In this document: positions 24,197 through 28,188 of the stretch, piece after piece | Position numbering within the stretch: position 1 is the first letter of the stretch | Layout: each line of letters begins with the position of its first letter | Assembly: GCA_937900755.1 (NCBI GenBank) | Contig: CALCDN010000215.1 | Coordinates: 1 to 28,188, forward strand | Origin: an uncultured Acetobacter sp. | Lineage (GTDB): Bacteria; Pseudomonadota; Alphaproteobacteria; Acetobacterales; Acetobacteraceae | DNA: 28,188 bases | Direction of reading: 5' to 3' | Translations under genes and position numbers: made by a program | Notes under the pieces: generated by a model | Database searches by the model: none | What the model was told of the DNA's origin: nothing | Seen by the model: only the letters and a program-made list of their open reading frames with translations

Positions 24197-24682
24197 TTAC
24201 TCCGCACACTCTTTTTTGTTGCTGACCAGTGGCGGCACGAACAACGGAGCCGTATCCCATGGGAAGAGGACCCATGTATCCTGTGGAACTTCCGTAATAA
24301 ACAGGTCTGTCAAAGCCTTACCGGCGGGCTTGGCGTACAGGCAGGCAAAATAGGCTTTGGGCAGATGTTCGCGCACAAAACGCGCGGTAACACCGGAATC
24401 GACCAGATCATCAATAATCAGGAAGCCCTCTCCATCCCCTGCCGCATCGGGGGATTTGATAATCTGGGGTTTTCCCATTTCCTCTTCGTCGTATGTCACG
24501 ACCGAAATGGTTTCAATCAGTCGGCATCCCAGTTCCCTTGCCGCAATGGCTGCGGGGATCAACCCGCCACGGGTAACGGCGACAATGCCCTTGAAGGGCA
24601 TCCTGGGCACAAGAGCCGCCGCCAGTGCCCGGGCGTCCCGATGCAGTTGCTCCCATGTTACCGTGGCATAATGCACAGCCAT
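24197..24682 (-). CDS. gpt: Xanthine(-guanine) phosphoribosyltransferase
   Basis: Purine salvage enzyme that joins xanthine or guanine to PRPP, giving XMP or GMP. It is cytoplasmic, often membrane-associated. The 161 residues have the type I phosphoribosyltransferase fold. VAVTRGGLIPA (about 34-44) supplies the pyrophosphate loop, and FLIIDDLVDSGVTA (about 87-100) is the PRPP-binding motif with its two adjacent aspartates. The segment LFPWDTAPLFV near the C-terminus is characteristic of bacterial Gpt. I chose ATG 24682 because AAGGA lies eight bases upstream. A GTG two codons earlier would place that site too close. Purines are related to nitrogen metabolism, but no operon link to the ntr genes is seen. 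Confidence 0.92.
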   Translation of the reverse strand: MAVHYATVTWEQLHRDARALAAALVPRMPFKGIVAVTRGGLIPAAIAARELGCRLIETISVVTYDEEEMGKPQIIKSPDAAGDGEGFLIIDDLVDSGVTARFVREHLPKAYFACLYAKPAGKALTDLFITEVPQDTWVLFPWDTAPLFVPPLVSNKKECAE

Positions 24683-24861
24683 AAACACTATCCTTTAACG
24701 ATCAACCTGCTGGCCGGGTCCTGCCCTCGGCCTCTACGCGCCTCTTTAGCAGGAAGCCGCGCCAGTTCCTACAGAGTGTTGCGCACCCGCAATCACCCCT
24801 TTGTCACCATGGCGAAAACCTGATGGCAGCAGCCCAGAACCGCCAGCCACGGCGTCGGGCG

Positions 24862-25113
24862 TCAGCCCTCATCCTCCCCGCCGGGTACATCCCCGATCCG
24901 TTCCAGATATTCAGGTTCACCGTAATCGCCGATCTCTTCATCCACGTCCATGCGGACAACAACGGCACCGGCAACATGGAGGACGCCAGCACGGATTTTG
25001 TCCATCCGCCTGCGCGCGTCATCCACGTTGGGGCACAGGATCGGCACCCCTGCCCGCAATGCCGCACCTTGCCATATAAATGGCTGAAACACGATTCGCT
25101 CCGCCACGGCCAT
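24862..25113 (-). CDS. Small acidic hypothetical protein (83 residues)
   Basis: I do not recognise a named family. The protein starts MAVAERIVFQPFIWQGAALRA, has a predicted helix ARRRMDKIRAG, a hydrophobic strand VLHVAGAVVVRM and a strongly acidic C-terminus (DVDEEIGDYGEPEYLERIG). There is no signal peptide and no membrane segment. GGGAGG six bases before the ATG is a strong ribosome binding site, the same one that precedes the NDUFS4-like gene, and codon use looks normal for the region. That makes it more convincing than the longer open frame on the same strand, which is its shadow. It begins 100 bases after the preceding small gene and could share the cobW transcript. A cytoplasmic protein is likely. 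Confidence 0.7.
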   Translation of the reverse strand: MAVAERIVFQPFIWQGAALRAGVPILCPNVDDARRRMDKIRAGVLHVAGAVVVRMDVDEEIGDYGEPEYLERIGDVPGGEDEG

Positions 25114-25213
25114 GTTTGCCTCCCACGCCCATTATGTTCTGTTTTTGTTCTAGCACATGCCCGCAGGCTGGCAAAGACGATAATGGTGGCAGGCAAAGCG
25201 CGGGACCACGCCC

Positions 25214-25549
25214 TTACCTTTGCACGGTGCCTTGCGCCGCCATATGCGGCAGCGGCATGCCATACTGCTCCCCATACCGTGTGGCGAACACGTTGCATTC
25301 CAGTCGTTCGCAATAATCCAGGTAGCGGACCAGCGCTTTTTCCGCTCTTGCCGTGCGCCCATAGGTCCGTTTGTAATGCCGCCAGAGCATAAGCACATTA
25401 ACCGACCATGCATTATAACCATGCAGGCTCACACGGCGCCTGATACCAGGAGGCAGGGCGTCAAACGCCTGCCAGTCATCCCCGTCATACCTGCGCCAGA
25501 CCTCGTGGCGCAGGGTTCGCTCGTTGGTGCGGTCTGCCGGGCCGCTCAT
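25214..25549 (-). CDS. Small basic protein coupled to the CobW-type GTPase
   Basis: The 111-residue protein begins MSGPADRTNERTLRHEVW and is rich in Arg and Tyr. Its central segment (YDGDDWQAFDALPPGIRRRV, then SVNVLMLWRHYKR) recalls small alphaproteobacterial proteins of unknown function, possibly the DUF6525 group. That resemblance is from memory and tentative. There is no signal peptide and no CxxC pair. I chose ATG 25549 because it overlaps the cobW stop as ATGA, indicating translational coupling. A start at 25573 would overlap further without gain. Coupling to a Zur-controlled metallochaperone suggests a part in metal-limitation physiology, which is inference from position only. Confidence 0.75.
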   Translation of the reverse strand: MSGPADRTNERTLRHEVWRRYDGDDWQAFDALPPGIRRRVSLHGYNAWSVNVLMLWRHYKRTYGRTARAEKALVRYLDYCERLECNVFATRYGEQYGMPLPHMAAQGTVQR

Positions 25550-26763
25550 TGGGCCACGGGCTCCATCCGCCATGCCGGAAACGGGTCTGGCAGATGTGCA
25601 AACTCCTGTGCGTCAAACAGTGTTTTGCCTGTATCGGGCACAAGGCAGGCGTTCAAGGCCGCGCAAATTGCGGCCTCGTCCATATCCGGCGTGCCGATGA
25701 ACACCATCTCCTGCCTGCGGTCGCCATATACACGGTCCCATCTGGAGACCAGCATGTCCTGCCAGTCCTTATCTTCGGGCCAATGTTCTGGAGGAATGGC
25801 AACCCACCAGTGTCCCGCGGCCTCCGTCCGCACCAACGCGCCAGCCTGCCCGAGTTCGCCCACCCACATGGGTCTGGTAGCCAGCCAGAAATACCCCTTG
25901 CCACGCACAACACCCGGCCATGCGTGATCTATGAAAGCCTTGAATTTTTCAGGAACAAAAGGCCGCCTTGCCTGAAAGACAAAACTGCGGATCCCGTAAG
26001 CCTCCGTCTCGGGAACATGCTCGGGAAAACCATAAAGCTCCTTGTACCATAACGGGTTTTTATGCGCCTTTTCGCAATCAAAGCGGTGCGTGTCCAAAAC
26101 CCTTTCCAGGGGAACTGCTGCGTTATCTGTTTCCAAAATATCGGCATCCGCGTTCAGGCTCATGATAATCTGGCGGGCGGCCAGGCGCTGCTCGGGCGTG
26201 GCGCTGGAAACCTTGTTGATGATCACGACATCCGCGAACTCGATCTGCTCGACCAAAAGGGAAACCAGTGCGCGGTCATCCTCCTCCCCTGCGGTTTCGC
26301 CCCGGTCCTTGAGGAAATCGGTTGAACTGTAGTCCCTGAGCAGATTGACCGCGTCCACGACAGTCACCATCGTGTCCAGTCGTGCGATATCCGCAAGGCT
26401 GTGGCCCGCCTCATCCGTGAATTCAAATGTTGCCGCTATGGGAAGAGGTTCCGCAATGCCTGTCGCCTCGACCAGCAGGTAATCAAACCGACCGGCCTGG
26501 GCCAGGTGCCGCACCTCCTGCAACAGGTCCTCGCGCAAGGTGCAGCAGATGCAGCCGTTGCTCATTTCCACCAGTTTTTCATCCGTGCGGGACAGGTCGC
26601 TCCCGCCGCGCACCAGATCGGCGTCTATGTTTACATCGCTCATGTCATTCACAATGACCGCAACACGGCGTCCGCTGCGATTATTCAGGATATGATTGAG
26701 CAGCGTTGTTTTTCCTGCTCCTAGAAAACCGGACAGAACAGTAACGGGCAATCTGGTGGGCAT
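25546..26763 (-). CDS. CobW/COG0523-family G3E GTPase, ZigA/YciC-like zinc metallochaperone
   Basis: Cytoplasmic GTPase thought to deliver zinc to client proteins when the metal is scarce. The 405 residues contain Walker A GFLGAGKT (12-19), NDMSDVNID (about 40-48, typical of the YciC/ZigA branch), the metal-binding CICC motif (Cys71, Cys73, Cys74) in EMSNGCICCTLREDL, VEATGIAEPLPIA, and NKVS (in place of NKxD) as base-recognition loop. The CobW C-terminal domain has YFWLATRP and a Trp-rich segment. The subgroup is suggested by the PLWYKELYGFPEHVPETEAYG stretch. ATG at 26763 has AAGG eight bases upstream. A Zur-like palindrome lies in its promoter, which fits zinc control. Its stop overlaps the next small gene. 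Confidence 0.9.
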   Translation of the reverse strand: MPTRLPVTVLSGFLGAGKTTLLNHILNNRSGRRVAVIVNDMSDVNIDADLVRGGSDLSRTDEKLVEMSNGCICCTLREDLLQEVRHLAQAGRFDYLLVEATGIAEPLPIAATFEFTDEAGHSLADIARLDTMVTVVDAVNLLRDYSSTDFLKDRGETAGEEDDRALVSLLVEQIEFADVVIINKVSSATPEQRLAARQIIMSLNADADILETDNAAVPLERVLDTHRFDCEKAHKNPLWYKELYGFPEHVPETEAYGIRSFVFQARRPFVPEKFKAFIDHAWPGVVRGKGYFWLATRPMWVGELGQAGALVRTEAAGHWWVAIPPEHWPEDKDWQDMLVSRWDRVYGDRRQEMVFIGTPDMDEAAICAALNACLVPDTGKTLFDAQEFAHLPDPFPAWRMEPVAQ

Positions 26764-26798
26764 GGGAGAACCTTGAGTGTGACGACAGGATTCCCATC

Positions 26799-26827
26799 AT
26801 GATATACGTTATGGTATAACATAACAA
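26799..26827 (-). promoter_or_regulatory. Sigma-70-like promoter of cobW with Zur-like operator in the spacer
   Basis: On the minus strand TTGTTA (-35, 26822-26827) and TATCAT (-10, 26799-26804) are exactly 17 bases apart. Between and partly over them, at 26808-26825, lies GTTATGGTATAACATAAC, an 18-base inverted repeat with eight of nine pairs matching. Its AT-rich core and GTTAT/ATAAC arms resemble bacterial Zur boxes (TGTTATAnTATAACA type). Repression by blocking polymerase would follow from this position. Zur itself is not in the window. Confidence 0.65.
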
Positions 26828-26933
26828 TTATGGCGCAGAATAATAATGTCCTCACGCTGCAGAAGCATGCCCCTCACGCCAGACACAAACCGGAACAGGC
26901 CATGCCCCCATGCCCTGCCCCGCTCAGGCCCGG

Positions 26934-27521
26934 TTACTGCGCGCTCAGATGCGTATAAAGAATGGAGCAGCCAATGCCGATCAGGGCAACACCACCCAGA
27001 ATTTCCGCGTAGCGGCCAATCCACACACTGGCATGTCGGCCAATAATCACACCCAGTGTGGCCACGACAGTTGTGGTGCCCCCGATAACCAGGCAGGCCG
27101 CCAGAATGTTGACCCGCATGACCCCAAGGCTGACCCCAACAGCCGTTGCATCTATGCTGGTCGCCAGCGCGGTTGTAACCAGCCCCAGAACACCACGGTT
27201 ATGACGCGATTGCCTGACGACCTGCTCGGGAGCGTCCTCATGATCGGCCTTACATGCAAGGCGGATCATATTGCCACCAATCACCAGCAACAGGCCAAAC
27301 GCGATCCAGTGATCGACGGCGGCAATCCATGTACTGAGCGCAAGCCCCAGAACCCAGCCGATTACGGGTGTTATGGCTTCAAAAAAACCAAAAACGGCGC
27401 CAATGCGTACAGCATCATTCAAACGGGCGTTCTGCACGGTGGCCCCTTTGCCAACGGCTGCAGCAAAGGCATCCACTGAAAGGCTGAGACCAAGGACACC
27501 CAACGTGAAAATACCGGTCAT
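26934..27521 (-). CDS. mntP: Manganese exporter MntP
   Basis: Inner-membrane Mn(II) efflux protein of 195 residues with about six membrane segments arranged as two inverted halves. Each half has a conserved aspartate in a similar setting: Asp17 in LSVDAFAAAVGKG and Asp124 in ATSIDATAVGVSLG. The middle cytoplasmic loop is His/Arg/Glu-rich. The frame is open to 27677, but residues before MTGIFTLGVL look nothing like the family, and the DNA there forms the riboswitch described next. The ATG at 27521, with GGAA six bases upstream, is therefore the likely start. Expression should rise with manganese through the leader RNA. It lies between the cobW promoter and the RcnB-family gene. Confidence 0.92.
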   Translation of the reverse strand: MTGIFTLGVLGLSLSVDAFAAAVGKGATVQNARLNDAVRIGAVFGFFEAITPVIGWVLGLALSTWIAAVDHWIAFGLLLVIGGNMIRLACKADHEDAPEQVVRQSRHNRGVLGLVTTALATSIDATAVGVSLGVMRVNILAACLVIGGTTTVVATLGVIIGRHASVWIGRYAEILGGVALIGIGCSILYTHLSAQ

Positions 27522-27560
27522 GAGAATTCCAAGGGCCGCAAGAGACACATACAGCAGATG

Positions 27561-27586
27561 AAACACCCCCGGCCACATCTGGGGGT
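27561..27586 (-). terminator. Possible expression-platform hairpin of the mntP leader
   Basis: On the minus strand ACCCCC and GGGGGT (27565-27570 with 27581-27586) form a 6-bp stem around ten bases, followed by GTTTC. It sits directly after the riboswitch aptamer and about 40 bases before the mntP ATG. The T tract is short, so it could be a weak terminator or a structural element that responds to the aptamer. Confidence 0.45.
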
Positions 27587-27587
27587 T

Positions 27588-27706
27588 CCACTGCCGTTGG
27601 TCTTGCCTGGCGTTTTTATGAAAAACGCTGCCTCCACCATGGCCCGAAAGCCAAGTGTGTTGATGAAGGCCCCTCATGACTGAGGGTAACTACTCCCCAA
27701 GGACGG
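27588..27706 (-). ncRNA. yybP-ykoY-type manganese riboswitch in the mntP leader
   Basis: Read on the minus strand, the leader contains CCTTGGGGAGTAG (27690-27702), the hallmark of this class. TCAACACACTTGGC follows, close to the conserved UCAACAUACUUGG of the metal-binding loop. Then come a hairpin GCGTTTTTCATAAAAACGC and the closing CCAGGCAAGACCAACGG. TTGG near the start pairs with CCAA near the end, with CCG/CGG beyond a bulge, forming the closing helix. Members of this class bind Mn(II) and commonly precede mntP. The ends are approximate. A promoter should lie near 27710-27745, where TTGCAA (minus strand) is a possible -35. Confidence 0.88.
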
Positions 27707-27748
27707 AGCGATGCCTAGCAAGCACCGCACCGGATTGCAACCTTTTGT

Positions 27749-27806
27749 TTATCCGCTTTTCATCCACAGGCTTACCCACGCAAGCATCCTCAGAATCTGT
27801 GGATAA
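27749..27806. other. Cluster of DnaA-box-like 9-mers
   Basis: Against TTATCCACA, four sites lie within 58 bases: TTATCCGCT (27749-27757, 7 of 9), TCATCCACA (27760-27768, 8 of 9) and TTACCCACG (27772-27780, 7 of 9) on the plus strand, and a perfect TTATCCACA on the minus strand (27798-27806). They fall in the gap between the mntP leader and the RcnB-family gene. They may regulate a neighbour or form part of a DnaA-binding locus. No long AT-rich unwinding element is visible beside them. Confidence 0.4.
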
Positions 27807-27842
27807 CACTCTGGCCACACAGGCGGGCGGGGGCGCGCACAG

Positions 27843-27860
27843 CCCCTGCCCCTGCCCCTG
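27843..27860. repeat. Short tandem repeat of CCCCTG
   Basis: Three exact copies of CCCCTG, then CCC and GC-rich sequence, lie just past the stop of the RcnB-family gene. It is low-complexity sequence with no evident function, possibly length-variable. Confidence 0.6.
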
Positions 27861-27879
27861 CCCGGCCCTTGCCAAAAAA

Positions 27880-28188
27880 CTAGCGCGCCATGCCAGAGGA
27901 CATAACGCCACTGACCACCCCGGCAATAACGCCACTGGCAATGCTGGTCAGCAGGAACTGGTTGCCATACTGCATCCAGCGGTACCCCTGCGGGGGAGCA
28001 TACAGCCCACGGTGGCTACGCCAGTCATTGACATACCAGCGGCTGTTCGTGGGGCCATCATAGCGCTCGCCCCGCTGCCAGCGGCGGTTCATGTCATAAT
28101 GATCGGCGTCAAAGCCCGCACCGGCACGGCCGCCACGGTTGCCACCACGGCCCGGCCCACCCTGCGCAGGTGGCGGCCGTGCCGGTGC
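27880..28188 (-). CDS. RcnB-family protein, 5' end beyond the window
   Basis: The frame stays open from the window edge to TAG at 27880, giving the last 102 residues of a protein whose start is not present. The visible part begins with a Pro-, Gly- and Arg-rich linker (about 30 residues). It continues into the RcnB domain: MNRRWQRGERYDG, WYVNDWRSHRGLYAPPQGYRWMQYGNQFLLTSIASGVIAGVVSGVM. E. coli RcnB is a periplasmic protein that helps maintain nickel and cobalt levels. Most proteobacterial relatives are exported and of unknown function. A signal peptide would lie beyond the window. The last 20 residues are hydrophobic and glycine-rich, as is usual in this family. An internal ATG at 28092 is not the start. 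Confidence 0.82.
   Translation of the reverse strand, partial: APARPPPAQGGPGRGGNRGGRAGAGFDADHYDMNRRWQRGERYDGPTNSRWYVNDWRSHRGLYAPPQGYRWMQYGNQFLLTSIASGVIAGVVSGVMSSGMAR

Noticed and set aside
24683..24861. Hidden small gene or RNA between gpt and the acidic protein
   Set aside because: No ribosome binding site with a plausible frame, no clear hairpin and no recognisable RNA motif.
24804..25313. A 169-codon minus-strand frame
   Set aside because: Cys/Trp/Arg-rich composition typical of an out-of-frame shadow; it overlaps the more gene-like 83-residue frame, which has a strong ribosome binding site.
27522..27677. N-terminal extension of MntP in the longest open frame
   Set aside because: It is not hydrophobic or family-like and coincides with a structured riboswitch; a better start exists at 27521.
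27843..27860. CCCCTG repeat as a regulatory or CRISPR-like array
   Set aside because: Only three 6-base copies without spacers; simple low-complexity sequence.

Overview
The window reads as chromosomal DNA of an alphaproteobacterium, most likely an acetic acid bacterium (Acetobacteraceae). This rests on the linked order ispDF, dusB, ntrB, ntrC, ntrY, ntrX, hfq, hflX, the IspD-IspF fusion, an NDUFS4-like complex I accessory protein, fairly GC-rich coding DNA and the general look of the proteins. The family-level assignment is inference, because no database search was possible. I found no insertion sequence, phage gene or CRISPR array.

Layout. Positions 116-4305 (+) hold iron superoxide dismutase, the ClpB disaggregase behind a heat-shock-like promoter, and a NUDIX hydrolase. 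Positions 4337-14580 (-) form a 10 kb block with no change of direction: ispDF, dusB, ntrB, ntrC, ntrY, ntrX, hfq, hflX, with several overlapping or near-touching genes. glnB (PII) lies just upstream on the same strand, so most of the nitrogen-signalling chain (PII, NtrB/NtrC, NtrY/NtrX) is in this window. Both NtrC-type regulators lack the sigma-54-contacting GAFTGA loop. Positions 15389-17513 (+) hold a ubiH-cysE pair.

Positions 17599-23402 (-) look like a substrate-acquisition cassette: TetR regulator, an M24-fold (creatinase-like) enzyme that has lost three of the five metal ligands of the peptidases, an MFS importer and a TonB-dependent receptor. Its DNA looks less GC-rich than the flanks, and the promoter region before the enzyme gene contains two inverted repeats. 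It is the best candidate here for an undescribed pathway. My model is that the receptor brings a small molecule across the outer membrane, the MFS protein across the inner membrane, the enzyme cleaves a C-N bond, and the TetR protein senses substrate or product.

Positions 23618-25113 (-) hold tRNA-Arg(UCU) with an intrinsic terminator, an NDUFS4-like protein, tRNA-Pro(UGG), a xanthine phosphoribosyltransferase and a small acidic protein. Positions 25214-28188 (-) look like a metal-homeostasis island: a CobW/COG0523 GTPase behind a Zur-like palindrome embedded in its promoter, a small protein coupled to it by an ATGA overlap, the manganese exporter MntP behind a yybP-ykoY-type riboswitch, a cluster of DnaA-box-like 9-mers, and an RcnB-family protein cut by the window edge.

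Gaps: 1-115, 14773-14836, 15176-15388, 23403-23563 and 24683-24861 show no convincing gene.
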